A stretch of DNA of 64,000 bases from Thalassotalea sp. LPB0316 (GCF_014898095.1 NZ_CP062946.1:620001-684000), one strand, 5' to 3'; counted from the stretch's first letter, positions 48,857 through 58,602 are shown. The notes: generated from the letters alone by a model not told the origin. Numbers and translations: made by a program.

Positions 48857-48858
48857 CA

Positions 48859-50625
48859 CTATTTTTGCTGAGCTTCCCTGTCAGCAATATAGTTTTCAAT
48901 AATCAACTCAAGCATCGACAATGGCATCGAACCATTTTTCAATATTTCATCGTGAAATTCTCGTAGATCAAACTGCTGACCTAAACGCTGCTCCGCATCT
49001 TTTCGCAAGCGTTTAATCGTCAGCTCACCGATTTTGTATGAAAGCGCCTGACCGGGCCAAGAAATATAACGATCGATCTCTGTAGTGACATTATGTAGTG
49101 ATAATGCCGTGTTGCTGGCGAGAAAGTCGATCGCTCGTTGGCGTGACCAACCCATTTGATGCATGCCCGTATCGACTACCAAACGCGCCGCGCGCCACAT
49201 TTCATAAGTTAAGCGACCAAAATCACTGTATGGATCTTGGTAAAAACCAGCTTCTATGCCTAAATACTCTGAATATAATCCCCAACCTTCGCCAAATGCT
49301 GAAATATAAGTTTGGTTGCGAAATTTAGGGACGTTCTGCATTTCACGCGCAATTGAGCCTTGCAAATGATGCCCCGGTACGGCTTCATGTAGCGTAAGCG
49401 CCTCTAAAACATATAACGGTCGTCTATCTAACCGATACGTATTGACCCAATAATTACCCGGTTGATCATCACGAGACGGGCCTGAGTAGCGACCCGTTGT
49501 GTATTTAGGCGCAATATTAGCAGGGACTTCGATAACGCCATAAGGCGTTCTTGGTAGTGTTTTAAATAAACTCGGTAGCTTGGCATCCATTTTCTTGGCG
49601 ATAAATGAAGCTTCTTTTAACAAGTCTTCCGGTGTTTTTGCATAAAACTGCTCGTCGGTGCGTAAAAACTCTACGAAATCAGCAAAGCTACCATCAAACG
49701 CAACGCGATCAATAATGCTCTGCATCTCAGCACGAATGCGCTTCACTTCGGCCAAGCCAATGTTGTGAACTTCTTCGGCACTAATATCTAAGGTGGTGTA
49801 GTGCTTTACTCGATTGTCGTAAAACGCGAGGCCATTGGGCATAGCGCTAGCTGCAATATTATCACGAGTATTGGGAATATAATTATTGACCATAAAATCA
49901 AAATACTTTTGATAGCTAGCATAAACCTCTTTGCTGATGACCTCTTTAGCTTGTGTGCGCAACGCCGCTTGCTGCTCATCACTGAAGTGTTTGGGCATGT
50001 CATTAAATGGACGGTAATAAGTAGATTGTGTAACGTCCTCTTTAATAAATGCGGCAATTGATTGTTCATAACCAGCTAATACGGCTTTAGGTTGGGTAAT
50101 TCCTTGATCAAGCCCGAGTTGCATCCAAGCCATTTGCTGATCGAAATATTTTGGCAATGCCGCTAAACGGGCAAGATAATCTTGATAATCTTGGAACGTG
50201 CTCATTTTAGTTGAAGATGCGATCCAGCTGATCCAGACGTGAAAACCCGATTCTGCGGTAAATGGTGTGTAATGCGACTTAAAGGTGTATAAATCTAATT
50301 CATTTTTAATTCGGTAACTCAGGACAGCGAAATTAATTTGCTCATTGGTATCAAGTTGCTCGCGATCAACCTCGAGTAACGACTGATAAATCGCGGCCAA
50401 TTGGCGGTTGTTTTTGGCCAAGTTTTCTGCTGATAGATCGGGTAACTCAGCGTTGCTTCCACCGGGTTCATTGCGATTTAACGGACTACTAGACTCATTG
50501 TAATTATGGTATTTTTCAATAACTTGAGAAAGCTTATCTGATTCGCTAAGTGACTGTTCCACGGTACTCTGGCAGCCGGCGACTAGCATCAACGCCGCGA
50601 GTGTCAACCAAGATATAAATCGCAT
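48859..50625 (-). CDS. DUF885 family putative metallopeptidase lipoprotein
   Basis: 588 residues. The N-terminus is a lipoprotein signal with lipobox LVAGC (Cys 18). The DUF885 domain fills the rest; the zinc-like motif LHEAVPGHHLQ (HE at 413-414, HH at 419-420) is intact. The family is predicted to be peptidases; substrates are unknown. It would be periplasmic, attached to a membrane by lipid. Any transcript from the riboswitch at 48606 that reads on would be antisense to its 3' end. Confidence 0.88.
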   Translation of the reverse strand: MRFISWLTLAALMLVAGCQSTVEQSLSESDKLSQVIEKYHNYNESSSPLNRNEPGGSNAELPDLSAENLAKNNRQLAAIYQSLLEVDREQLDTNEQINFAVLSYRIKNELDLYTFKSHYTPFTAESGFHVWISWIASSTKMSTFQDYQDYLARLAALPKYFDQQMAWMQLGLDQGITQPKAVLAGYEQSIAAFIKEDVTQSTYYRPFNDMPKHFSDEQQAALRTQAKEVISKEVYASYQKYFDFMVNNYIPNTRDNIAASAMPNGLAFYDNRVKHYTTLDISAEEVHNIGLAEVKRIRAEMQSIIDRVAFDGSFADFVEFLRTDEQFYAKTPEDLLKEASFIAKKMDAKLPSLFKTLPRTPYGVIEVPANIAPKYTTGRYSGPSRDDQPGNYWVNTYRLDRRPLYVLEALTLHEAVPGHHLQGSIAREMQNVPKFRNQTYISAFGEGWGLYSEYLGIEAGFYQDPYSDFGRLTYEMWRAARLVVDTGMHQMGWSRQRAIDFLASNTALSLHNVTTEIDRYISWPGQALSYKIGELTIKRLRKDAEQRLGQQFDLREFHDEILKNGSMPLSMLELIIENYIADREAQQK

Positions 50626-50837
50626 GTTGTGTATCCTTAATGATTTATTATAAGTCTAACGATTATGGCTAAATGCACCAAGCGTTTAGTCTGATTTAAC
50701 CTTCATTTAACCGTATTGTTGTAAATTACTCGTTAATAAAAACCACTAAACGACGATTTTTTAGCTAAAAATACTAGCAGTTTTACTTACTTTGCTAGAC
50801 AATAGCTTTAAAAGAATAATAATTAATACATAATACT

Positions 50838-51845
50838 TTGAAGTATATAGATTCCATTCAGCAAGCTAATAAAAAAATGGCGCTGGCTGCTCAACAGCTA
50901 GATGAATGGCGACTCCCTGCAAATCCGATCAACTACACCATCAGCTATGAATACGTTGAAGGTAAAAATGCTTCTCTCATTAATGCCGTACAACAACGTC
51001 TAGCTGAGGGCAAAACGCTTGATAATTTCTCGATGGAGGAATTTTATAAACACTATATCCTTGGCCAAAGTAAATTTAGAGATGAGCTTGTCGACGATAT
51101 GACCGATGTGGTTAGCCAAGTCGATAAAAGTGCGCAGCAATCGGCGCAGCAGGTTGAACGATTTATTAATAAGCTCGATGCCAACTTAGTGCATATTAAT
51201 CAAGGTGAAGGCGAAAAATCGCAGTTGGCGATCCACAATATTCGTCGTGCTTCAGACGATTTTAAATCACAGCAACAAAGCTTAATTGAGCGCCTACTTG
51301 CCTCACAGCAAAAAGCTCGCGCGCTAAAAGCAGAGCTAGATAAAGTTAAGCAAGAAATATATCTCGACCCGATCACCGGTATGTACAACCGCAAGGCATT
51401 GCACAAACACTTGGACACTTGGCACAAGCAAGACCCATCACGCCAGCTCGCGGCAATCGTTGTATCTATTGACCAATTCACCGAATTTCACGACAAGTTT
51501 GGGCCATTAATCGGCAACGTGTTGTTGTCTAAAATAGCGCAAAAAGTCAGTAGTTATGTTGATGACAGTGGCCTACCTGTGCGAACAACTAACGATGAGT
51601 TTTTAATTTTCTTACCTGATATTGATAAGCATATTGCCGGCGAAATAGCGGAGAAAATTCGTCAAGGGGTAGAAAAGTTGCGATTTATCAGCAGTAAATC
51701 TGGCGTTAGGTTTCCGAAAATGACGATTTCATTAGGGGTCGACTGTTTCGCAGTGAGTGAGTCGTCAACCGCTTTGATCACTAAAGCCCGTCGTATTCTT
51801 AGCCAACACCCCGGTGACACCAGTAATAAAGTCATTCTCGCTTAA
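50838..51845 (+). CDS. GGDEF-domain protein with degenerate active site (TNDEF)
   Basis: 335 residues, TTG start with no clear ribosome site; an ATG at 50877 is an alternative. The N-terminal part (about 1-150) starts RLPANPINYTISYEYVEG, the conserved opening of a soluble Alteromonadales/Vibrionales GGDEF subfamily, and includes a coiled coil (about 140-175). The GGDEF domain follows (about 176-330), but the signature reads TNDEF (251-255): both glycines are lost, so it is probably not a cyclase and may bind GTP or c-di-GMP instead. Its 3' end overlaps the convergent TudS-like gene by 14 bases. Confidence 0.86.
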   Translation: MKYIDSIQQANKKMALAAQQLDEWRLPANPINYTISYEYVEGKNASLINAVQQRLAEGKTLDNFSMEEFYKHYILGQSKFRDELVDDMTDVVSQVDKSAQQSAQQVERFINKLDANLVHINQGEGEKSQLAIHNIRRASDDFKSQQQSLIERLLASQQKARALKAELDKVKQEIYLDPITGMYNRKALHKHLDTWHKQDPSRQLAAIVVSIDQFTEFHDKFGPLIGNVLLSKIAQKVSSYVDDSGLPVRTTNDEFLIFLPDIDKHIAGEIAEKIRQGVEKLRFISSKSGVRFPKMTISLGVDCFAVSESSTALITKARRILSQHPGDTSNKVILA

Positions 51846-52293
51846 TTAGGCTGATTAGCTGGTCTAGAGTTTCTTCTGAAAAAACTTGAATACCATTGTC
51901 ACTTAAGAGCTTTGCCGTGATCCCCATACCTGCAACTTTACGCTGTGAAAAACTGCCGTCGTAAACGAGATTACTGCCACATGATGGGCTTGACTCTTTT
52001 AATAAAGCATAGCGAATACCGTGCTTAAGGCATAAAGTAAGTGCACGATGAGCACCTTCAATAAACGCTTGGGTGACATCTTCCCCATCACAGGTTTTCA
52101 CCTTTTGGCTAGTCGGATTATACTCTGCAGGTGCACGAGGAACACTCAAACCGCCAGCAACCTCTGGGCATATATTGACTAAACGCCCTTGCTGCTGCCA
52201 TGTTTGAATAATGTTTTGCGCAAGCGGTTTTGATTGACCGTCATAGCGAACGGGCTGCCCGAGAAGGCAACTACTGATTAGAATTTTTTCCAT
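51832..52293 (-). CDS. DUF523/TudS-like Fe-S protein
   Basis: 153 residues. Conserved cysteines are C9 (ISSCLLGQPVRYDG), C41 (ICPEVAGGLSVPR) and C104 (KESSPSCG), the spacing of the DUF523 family. A member, TudS, is a [4Fe-4S] thiouracil desulfurase; whether this one acts on thiouracil is unknown. Its ATG overlaps the stop of the diguanylate cyclase gene (TAATG), so it is translationally coupled to it. Confidence 0.87.
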   Translation of the reverse strand: MEKILISSCLLGQPVRYDGQSKPLAQNIIQTWQQQGRLVNICPEVAGGLSVPRAPAEYNPTSQKVKTCDGEDVTQAFIEGAHRALTLCLKHGIRYALLKESSPSCGSNLVYDGSFSQRKVAGMGITAKLLSDNGIQVFSEETLDQLISLIKRE

Positions 52294-53888
52294 TAAGCTT
52301 TATTAACTTGGTCTTGGTGCTGCTCTTCAACATCACTGACATACACCATATTACGCCCCAAGTGTTTTGCTTGATACAAGGCTTGATCGGCTAAGTGAAG
52401 CAGTCTCGTTGAGGTGACACCATTTCTTGGATACATCGCAATGCCAATCGATGTCGTGAGTTGTTCGATTTGTTTAGATTGATGACTTACCACTAAATTT
52501 TCAACTAATACACGAATTTTTTCTGCTAATAGATAGGCTTCTCGCAAGTTAGTATCAGGGCAAATGATGCAAAATTCTTCGCCACCGTAACGACATGCAA
52601 CATCCGACATCCGCAAATTGTGTTTAAACACATCGGCGACTAATTTCAACACTTTGTCGCCAGCATCATGACCATGGGTATCATTGAGTTGCTTAAAATA
52701 ATCTAAATCTATCATCAACAGTGCTAGCGTTGACTTATAGCGAATGGCACCACTTAAACTCTTTTCCAAAGCTTCAGATAAAAATCGACGATTGTAGAGA
52801 TTCGTCAGCGGATCGCGAATAACCTTTTCTTTCAGGTCATTTTTCAACTGTAAATTAATCAAGGCAATATTTAACTGGGACACAAATTTTAAAATATGCT
52901 CAACGCTGTCTTTTGAAATACGGTGTTTATCATGCTTTAAATGAATCGCACCATATTGTTGATCGTCATTAATCAAAGCAACGATTAATGAACGGTTTCT
53001 CAGTGTGTAATATTGATTGAGATATTCCCTGCGCGCCTCATTCTTAAACCATGTTTTGCTGATCAGCACTTTACTTGTATAAGCGCTATTTCTACCCCAG
53101 CTACCAAAAGGCCTTAACGCACCTGTGGTATTGTCACAAAACAAAACCGAACCTGAGTAACCTGGAAAAATTTGAGGAAAATCGCGTTTAATTTCCTGAG
53201 CCGCTTGTGCCAAATTGTCTAACTGATTAATTGACGCGGTTAATTGGTGCATCAGCATAATTTCACGCGTTTTAACGGTAACCGCATGCTTTTGCAACTC
53301 TTTAGCTTGTTCGACAGAGATTCGAATATATTTTCGAAACGCGAATAGCATAAGTAAGATCACAGCAAAGGTTAATAAAACCACCCGCATAATCATGCTT
53401 TGATCATTAAACCACGCGAATTGGCTATCGGATTTATTGAGCGTTAATAATAGTGCCTGACGCTCATTTAACGGACTCAAATAATGCCAATAATTTGAGG
53501 AGCTAATAAACTTTGGCGAAGAGATTGGCGCCCCCGATATAAAGCTCTGCGCTATGCTCGCTTGTTCTTTGTTTGAAAGCTGAATAAATTGATTCTTTCT
53601 TGAGAAATTAATGAGATCAATAGCAAGGGCTTGAGGAAGTTTTTCTTGATGATTAAATTGTTGATAGATTGATGTTAGTTGGTCATTTACAGAGGTATTA
53701 TTTTGCTTTTCCGAAAGCGTATCGAAGTCGACATTAACCAACAAGAGGTTAACCGCTTCGACCATCCTAAATCGAACCCGTTCTTGATTGTTTTGATGAT
53801 GTTGCCAAACAAAGCCCACCAAGATGACAACGTATACCATCAAGGGAGCTAAAATTGGCAAAATGTAATCAGAAAAACGATACTTCAT
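52293..53888 (-). CDS. Membrane diguanylate cyclase with active GGEEF and I-site
   Basis: 531 residues. Transmembrane helices at about 8-29 and 166-186 frame a periplasmic sensor region; a GAF-like region follows (about 215-345) and then a GGDEF domain (about 355-520). GGEEF is intact (435-439), and RMSD (426-429) five residues before it is a complete inhibitory I-site. It should make c-di-GMP from GTP and be product-inhibited. The signal sensed is unknown. Overlaps the TudS-like gene by one base. Confidence 0.92.
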   Translation of the reverse strand: MKYRFSDYILPILAPLMVYVVILVGFVWQHHQNNQERVRFRMVEAVNLLLVNVDFDTLSEKQNNTSVNDQLTSIYQQFNHQEKLPQALAIDLINFSRKNQFIQLSNKEQASIAQSFISGAPISSPKFISSSNYWHYLSPLNERQALLLTLNKSDSQFAWFNDQSMIMRVVLLTFAVILLMLFAFRKYIRISVEQAKELQKHAVTVKTREIMLMHQLTASINQLDNLAQAAQEIKRDFPQIFPGYSGSVLFCDNTTGALRPFGSWGRNSAYTSKVLISKTWFKNEARREYLNQYYTLRNRSLIVALINDDQQYGAIHLKHDKHRISKDSVEHILKFVSQLNIALINLQLKNDLKEKVIRDPLTNLYNRRFLSEALEKSLSGAIRYKSTLALLMIDLDYFKQLNDTHGHDAGDKVLKLVADVFKHNLRMSDVACRYGGEEFCIICPDTNLREAYLLAEKIRVLVENLVVSHQSKQIEQLTTSIGIAMYPRNGVTSTRLLHLADQALYQAKHLGRNMVYVSDVEEQHQDQVNKA

Positions 53889-53956
53889 TGATAACTAACG
53901 CATTATTAAGAATAAATCTTTGTTATTGTTAGGCCTAATCAATTCAGTATAGAAGC

Positions 53957-54283
53957 TTATTCACATTTTGCTAATTTTTTGTTCACATTTTCAAAAATAT
54001 AACGAAGAGAATCAGTATCTTGATGATTAACCACCTCCAACCAACAAGACGCGCTATAAAGCTCAAAATTAACCAATAAATCGAGCGTATCGACACGAAT
54101 ATGGAAAGTCTCGATATCAGCTCCTTGAGCATGCTCAATGAGTGTGACATCGTCGAATAGAGAAAAAACGTCCTCAGCAAGTGCTGTTACATCATCTTGT
54201 CGCCAACTTTGCAGAAAATAAACCTGAATAACTGCTGATGTTTCATGGCGAATATAGTCGACTGAGGTGATTAACTGCTGCAT
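53957..54283 (-). CDS. DUF3630-like small protein
   Basis: 108 residues, acidic, without signal or membrane segment. YSASCWLEVVNHQD resembles the DUF3630 core (ASCWLE) as I remember it; not verified. Its start overlaps the end of selO by 13 bases in the same direction, so it is likely translated from the selO transcript. Function unknown. Confidence 0.7.
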   Translation of the reverse strand: MQQLITSVDYIRHETSAVIQVYFLQSWRQDDVTALAEDVFSLFDDVTLIEHAQGADIETFHIRVDTLDLLVNFELYSASCWLEVVNHQDTDSLRYIFENVNKKLAKCE

Positions 54284-55743
54284 GAGATGTTTAACTCCTT
54301 ACCCCATTGAGGTGCTTGTTTAGCATAAGCATTATAACGCGGCTGCTCATCAAATGGCGTTGCTAAAATGGTTTGCAACCTAGCAATTTCACTATAATCA
54401 CCGGCATAAGCGCTGTTAATCGCATTTTGTGCCAAGTAATTTCGCAAAATGTATTTCGGATTCACTTGGTTTTGTCGAATGACGCGCTCGGTGCGAGCGA
54501 GTGGATTGTCTCGTAATCTCGTCTTGTATTGGTTAAGCCACTGCTCAATCGGTTGTTGATCAGCAAATTCATCGAGCAGTGCTTGGCAACGCTCAAAACT
54601 CGTCTGATGCTCATCAACATAGCTAAGTTGCCTAAACACCCGAGTATAGTCTGCCTGTTGCTGTGCCATTATCGCCAAAAGTTGCCCGATAAGCTCAGTA
54701 TCACTTTGACGCCACTGACTAAACCCGAGTTTTTGTGCCATCAGCTCGTTGTAATGACTCACTAGCACTGGCTCATAGTGTCTAAGCGCTTGCCTGATTT
54801 GCTCGGTATTTAGCCAAGTTGAGAACGTATAGGCGAGGGCATTCAAATTCCACAAGCCAATACTCGGCTGCTGCTCAAACGCATAACGGCCAGTGTGATC
54901 CGATGTATTACTGATAAAGCTTGGTTGATAAGTATCTAAAAAACCAAAGGGACCATAGTCAATGGTTAGCCCCAAGATAGACATGTTATCGGTGTTGAGT
55001 ACACCGTGGGTAAAACCCACCGCTTGCCATTTAGCGATCAGCCTTGCTGTGCGCTCAACAATTGCTTGCAGCATCGCCAAGTGAGGATTGTCGCTTTTGT
55101 TCTGCTCAGGAAAATAATGCGTTAAGCAAAAGTCTGCCAGCTTGTTTAACGTCGCTTTTTTATTGTGATGAAAAAAGTATTCGAAGTGGCCAAAGCGAAT
55201 GTGGCTGGTAGCAAACCGCGTTAATATTGCGCCGGGTTCGGCTTGTTCACGCCACACCTGCTCACTCGTGCTGGTGATGGCTAATGCTCTTGTTGTTGGA
55301 ATGTCTAACTGGTGCATTGCCTCACTAGCTAAATATTCACGAATAGTCGACCTCAATACCGCTCGACCATCGCCATGGCGAGAAAATGGTGTAATACCTG
55401 CCCCCTTGAGTTGTAGCTCGTAGTATTCTCCTCGGTCAGTTTTTAGCTCGCCAATATTCAAGGCTCGACCATCGCCAAGTTGCGGAACATATTGACCAAA
55501 TTGATGACCGGCGTAGACCTGAGCGGCACTAAAGCCATTTGGGGGTAGTTGTTGACCCGTGATCATCGCTAAAAAGTTTTCACTCTTTGCATGATCAGCA
55601 CAGATCATTAAATCATTTCTCGCCGTATCATTAATACAAACCAAGTGATTATCAGCAAACACTGAAGCGGCGGCGTGTTGATAAGCCTCTGGAATTGCGT
55701 TATAAAATCGATTAGTAAATGAAAACGTTGACTGTGTTGCCAT
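54271..55743 (-). CDS. selO: Protein adenylyltransferase SelO (YdiU)
   Basis: 490 residues (E. coli YdiU 478). Pseudokinase-fold AMPylator: GDGRALNIGELKTDRGEYYEL is the nucleotide-binding start, SRHGDGRAVLRSTIREYL and HGVLNTDNMSI and YGPFGF are the active-site segments. The C-terminus ends Cys-Ser-Ser, as in E. coli; no in-frame UGA or selenocysteine. SelO AMPylates redox proteins under oxidative stress. A 13-base overlap links it to the DUF3630-like gene. Confidence 0.95.
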   Translation of the reverse strand: MATQSTFSFTNRFYNAIPEAYQHAAASVFADNHLVCINDTARNDLMICADHAKSENFLAMITGQQLPPNGFSAAQVYAGHQFGQYVPQLGDGRALNIGELKTDRGEYYELQLKGAGITPFSRHGDGRAVLRSTIREYLASEAMHQLDIPTTRALAITSTSEQVWREQAEPGAILTRFATSHIRFGHFEYFFHHNKKATLNKLADFCLTHYFPEQNKSDNPHLAMLQAIVERTARLIAKWQAVGFTHGVLNTDNMSILGLTIDYGPFGFLDTYQPSFISNTSDHTGRYAFEQQPSIGLWNLNALAYTFSTWLNTEQIRQALRHYEPVLVSHYNELMAQKLGFSQWRQSDTELIGQLLAIMAQQQADYTRVFRQLSYVDEHQTSFERCQALLDEFADQQPIEQWLNQYKTRLRDNPLARTERVIRQNQVNPKYILRNYLAQNAINSAYAGDYSEIARLQTILATPFDEQPRYNAYAKQAPQWGKELNISCSS

Positions 55744-55768
55744 TGTCTACTCGGCTAAATTGAACATG

Positions 55769-56084
55769 ATACCAATCTGGATAATAACATGGTCAGCTCA
55801 GAGCTACATCAGTCATTCGAGTACAATCAAAATGTTCTATATATAGTTATTCTATATCTAGAACATTTTGGGCCGTAATCGGGTGACTGATGAGCTCCCG
55901 AGGGCTTGGCTAAAAGGCTTTACTACATTGTTGCCTACATGGATGTAGGTTTTTGGGTTAGGTCTGGAACAAGTAACCTGTACTGGTTTTTGAAATGGAA
56001 TAACCATATCTTAAAAACAAGTGCCGCGTATTAAAGCCTTTTAACTCAAGCTGAGCGACCATTTATTTATCCAGATTGGTATTT
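55769..56084. mobile_element. MITE-like element with 16-bp terminal inverted repeats
   Basis: ATACCAATCTGGATAA (55769-55784) recurs exactly inverted at 56069-56084; the similarity extends, with one gap, to about 33 bases (ATGGTC(A)GCTCAG). Inside are further nested inverted repeats: GAGCT-CATCAGTCA / TGACTGATG-AGCTC (55801-55815 and 55884-55897), AAAATGTTCTA / TAGAACATTTT, and AAAAGGCTTTA / TAAAGCCTTTT. No coding frame and no obvious target duplication. It lies between selO and a cytochrome c gene; 472 bases here are otherwise non-coding. Confidence 0.72.
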
Positions 56085-56141
56085 TTCTATGATACTTTGT
56101 TTTAGAACAAAAAGTTCAGCAAAGATCAGGGAAAATAATCT

Positions 56142-56170
56142 GGGACAGACCTGTAGTTTTTCCCTATAAT
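56142..56170 (+). promoter_or_regulatory. Candidate promoter of the cytochrome c gene
   Basis: A perfect TATAAT (56165-56170) follows GGGACA (56142-56147) with a 17-base spacer, just right of the MITE-like element and about 46 bases before the start codon. The -35 is a 4/6 match. Confidence 0.5.
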
Positions 56171-56215
56171 TGGCAACAGAAAAATTATATTTATTTAAAA
56201 AGAGAGATATTAGCT

Positions 56216-56515
56216 ATGAAAAAAATGATCTTAGCTGCGGCGGCAACAATTGTTATGGCTTCTCCAGCATTTGCAGGCGACCCTGCTATTGGTAAAACAA
56301 AATCAGCGACATGTGCTGCTTGTCACGGTGCAAATGGTATTTCTGCTATCCCGATGTACCCTAACCTTGCCGGTCAAAAAGAAGCGTACCTTGCTAAGCA
56401 ATTACGCGATTTCAAATCTGGTGCACGTAAAGATCCTGTAATGGCGCCAATGGCTATGGCTATTGCTGATGAAGACATCGAGCACGTAGCTGCATACTTC
56501 GCAAGCCTTAAGTAA
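56216..56515 (+). CDS. Periplasmic c-type cytochrome (c553-like)
   Basis: 99 residues. Signal peptide ends AFA at residue 20; the haem site is CAACH (33-37), and the methionine-rich loop VMAPMAMAI supplies the distal ligand. Size and layout match small class I cytochromes c553/c5, carriers between respiratory complexes. AGAGAG precedes the ATG. A strong terminator follows; partner unknown. Confidence 0.9.
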   Translation: MKKMILAAAATIVMASPAFAGDPAIGKTKSATCAACHGANGISAIPMYPNLAGQKEAYLAKQLRDFKSGARKDPVMAPMAMAIADEDIEHVAAYFASLK

Positions 56516-56535
56516 TCGAAGTTTCAAATCGAAAG

Positions 56536-56564
56536 AAAAAGCGTTCAACATGAACGCTTTTTTT
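56536..56564. terminator. Terminator between cytochrome c gene and recQ
   Basis: Perfect stem AAAAAGCGTTCA / TGAACGCTTTTT, 3-nt loop, with T tracts on both strands; 20 bases after the cytochrome stop and 29 bases beyond the recQ stop on the other strand. Probably bidirectional. Confidence 0.88.
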
Positions 56565-56592
56565 ATCTTTGTTTTTTATTACACCAAGTAAA

Positions 56593-58413
56593 TTAACCAA
56601 GCGATTCAAGGTGCTCTTTGATCACCACTAAAAAAGCACTTCCGTAGCGCGCTAGTTTAGTATCACCAACACCAGTAACATTGAGCATAGCTTGCGGTGT
56701 CGTCGGTTGCCGTTTAGCCATATCTGATAACGTAGCGTCGTTAAACACAATATAAGGGGCAATATCTTCAGCCTCAGCAATCGTCTTTCTCAATGCTCGT
56801 AGCTTACTAAACAATTGACGATCATAGCTTTTATTACCGGCTTGATCGTGACGCCAATAACTAGCGTTTTGCAGTCTTGGCGATGCCAACATTAATGGCT
56901 CCTGTGCTTTTAATACAGCATGTGAGGCTTGTGTTAGCATCAGTGCAGAGTGCTGAGTAATGTCTTGTTGTAAATAGCCCAAGTGAATAAGCTGTCGAAT
57001 AATTGAAAACCAATAGCCCGGTGTTTTATCTTTGCCAATACCAAACGTTGAGACTTGATCATGGCCTTGCTTGATAATGACCTCGTTTTTCACGCCGCGC
57101 AGCACATCGATAACGTATTTAATATCGCCTTGTTGCTCAATGCGATAAACACAAGATAACACCATTTGAGCCACTTGCGTTGCATCGAATTGACTCGGTG
57201 GATCTAAACAAATATCGCAGTTGCCACAGGCGTCTTTGGTAAATTGAGCAAAATAGTTTAATACCACTTTTCGGCGGCAAATTTGTGCTTCAACAAAACC
57301 ACTAATCGCCATAAAGCGTTGCATTTCAACATTTACCCGTTGCTCATTTTCGCCATCACTAATGCGCTTTTTGATCCGCTCGACATCTTTATCATCATGT
57401 AAAATAAGCGCCTCAGCTGGCAAGCCATCACGTCCTGCTCGGCCGATTTCCTGATAATAGGACTCTAACGTACGCGGTGGCTCAAAGTGAATGACAAAGC
57501 GAATATTCGGTTTGTTAATACCCAAGCCAAAGGCTACGGTTGCTACCACAACCTGTAATTTATCTTTGATAAAGCGGTCTTGGACACTGTTGCGCAATGC
57601 TATATCAAGCCCCGCGTGATAAGCGTCAGCATCAATGCCCTGACCTTTTAAATACTCGGTTAAACGCTCAACTTGCCAACGACTATTACAATAGATAATA
57701 CCGCTGTCTTGCTTTTGTTTTTTGATATAGCGGGTAATTTGCTGATCGCCGTAATATTTTTCAGCTAAAGTTAAACGGATATTGGGCCGATCAAAACTGC
57801 CTAAATAAATATAAGGATCGTTGAGGTTTAACTGTGCTAGAATATCTTTTCGCGTAGCAACATCAGCTGTTGCAGTCAGCGCCATCATAGGCACATGAGG
57901 AAAATTCTCTTTGACGATTTTAAGGTTGGTATAAGCCGGCCGAAAATCATGGCCCCATTGTGAAATACAGTGTGCTTCATCAACGGCAAACAAACTGATC
58001 TTAAGCTGGGTTAAGCACATCATAAAATAGTGATTATTTAGCCGTTCTGGCGCTAAATACAGCAGTTTAATTTGCCCTTGGCTAATACCTGCAAAAATTT
58101 GCTCAGTCGATTGTTGGTCAACCGTTGAGTTGATATACGCTGCGCCAATGCCTTGTCGAACCAGACTATCGACCTGATCTTTCATTAAGGCAATCAATGG
58201 CGAAATAACAATGGTCACCCCAGGTAACAAGCTCGCTGGCAACTGGTAACACAATGACTTTCCTGCACCTGTTGGCATTAGTACTAATGAATCTCGCGAT
58301 TGATAGACACTTTCGATGACTTGCGCTTGACCATCGCGCAGCGATGAATAGCCAAATTGATGCTTGAGCGCGTGATTTATATCATCTAAAGAAAAAACAA
58401 CGGGTGGTAACAC
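56593..58413 (-). CDS. recQ: ATP-dependent DNA helicase RecQ
   Basis: 606 residues (E. coli 609). GTG start; the start site lacks a good Shine-Dalgarno. Walker [16 protein letters not shown] (about 47-60), DEAH ([17 protein letters not shown]), zinc cysteines (CRRK..CGNCDIC), winged-helix RQC domain and a C-terminal HRDC domain (about 525-600) are all present. RecQ is a 3'-5' helicase in recombination repair and fork restart. Confidence 0.96.
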   Translation of the reverse strand: MLPPVVFSLDDINHALKHQFGYSSLRDGQAQVIESVYQSRDSLVLMPTGAGKSLCYQLPASLLPGVTIVISPLIALMKDQVDSLVRQGIGAAYINSTVDQQSTEQIFAGISQGQIKLLYLAPERLNNHYFMMCLTQLKISLFAVDEAHCISQWGHDFRPAYTNLKIVKENFPHVPMMALTATADVATRKDILAQLNLNDPYIYLGSFDRPNIRLTLAEKYYGDQQITRYIKKQKQDSGIIYCNSRWQVERLTEYLKGQGIDADAYHAGLDIALRNSVQDRFIKDKLQVVVATVAFGLGINKPNIRFVIHFEPPRTLESYYQEIGRAGRDGLPAEALILHDDKDVERIKKRISDGENEQRVNVEMQRFMAISGFVEAQICRRKVVLNYFAQFTKDACGNCDICLDPPSQFDATQVAQMVLSCVYRIEQQGDIKYVIDVLRGVKNEVIIKQGHDQVSTFGIGKDKTPGYWFSIIRQLIHLGYLQQDITQHSALMLTQASHAVLKAQEPLMLASPRLQNASYWRHDQAGNKSYDRQLFSKLRALRKTIAEAEDIAPYIVFNDATLSDMAKRQPTTPQAMLNVTGVGDTKLARYGSAFLVVIKEHLESLG

Positions 58414-58602
58414 GGGTGAACTTGTCGGAGAAAAATATTGGCCCTATTTTACCCGAGTTGACCGATAAAGGTAGTGTAATTTCACCGCACCAGATTAATT
58501 AAGCCACTTCATGTGAAGTTAAAAGTGAAGTTAAAATTCCTTAATCCTAAACACAGTGATATGATGCGCGTCTTTTTTATCACCTGAGTGCTTAATTAGC
58601 TT

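Noticed and set aside
54271..54300. Selenocysteine in SelO
   Set aside because: The C-terminus ends Cys-Ser-Ser followed by a normal stop; there is no in-frame TGA and no SECIS-like need.
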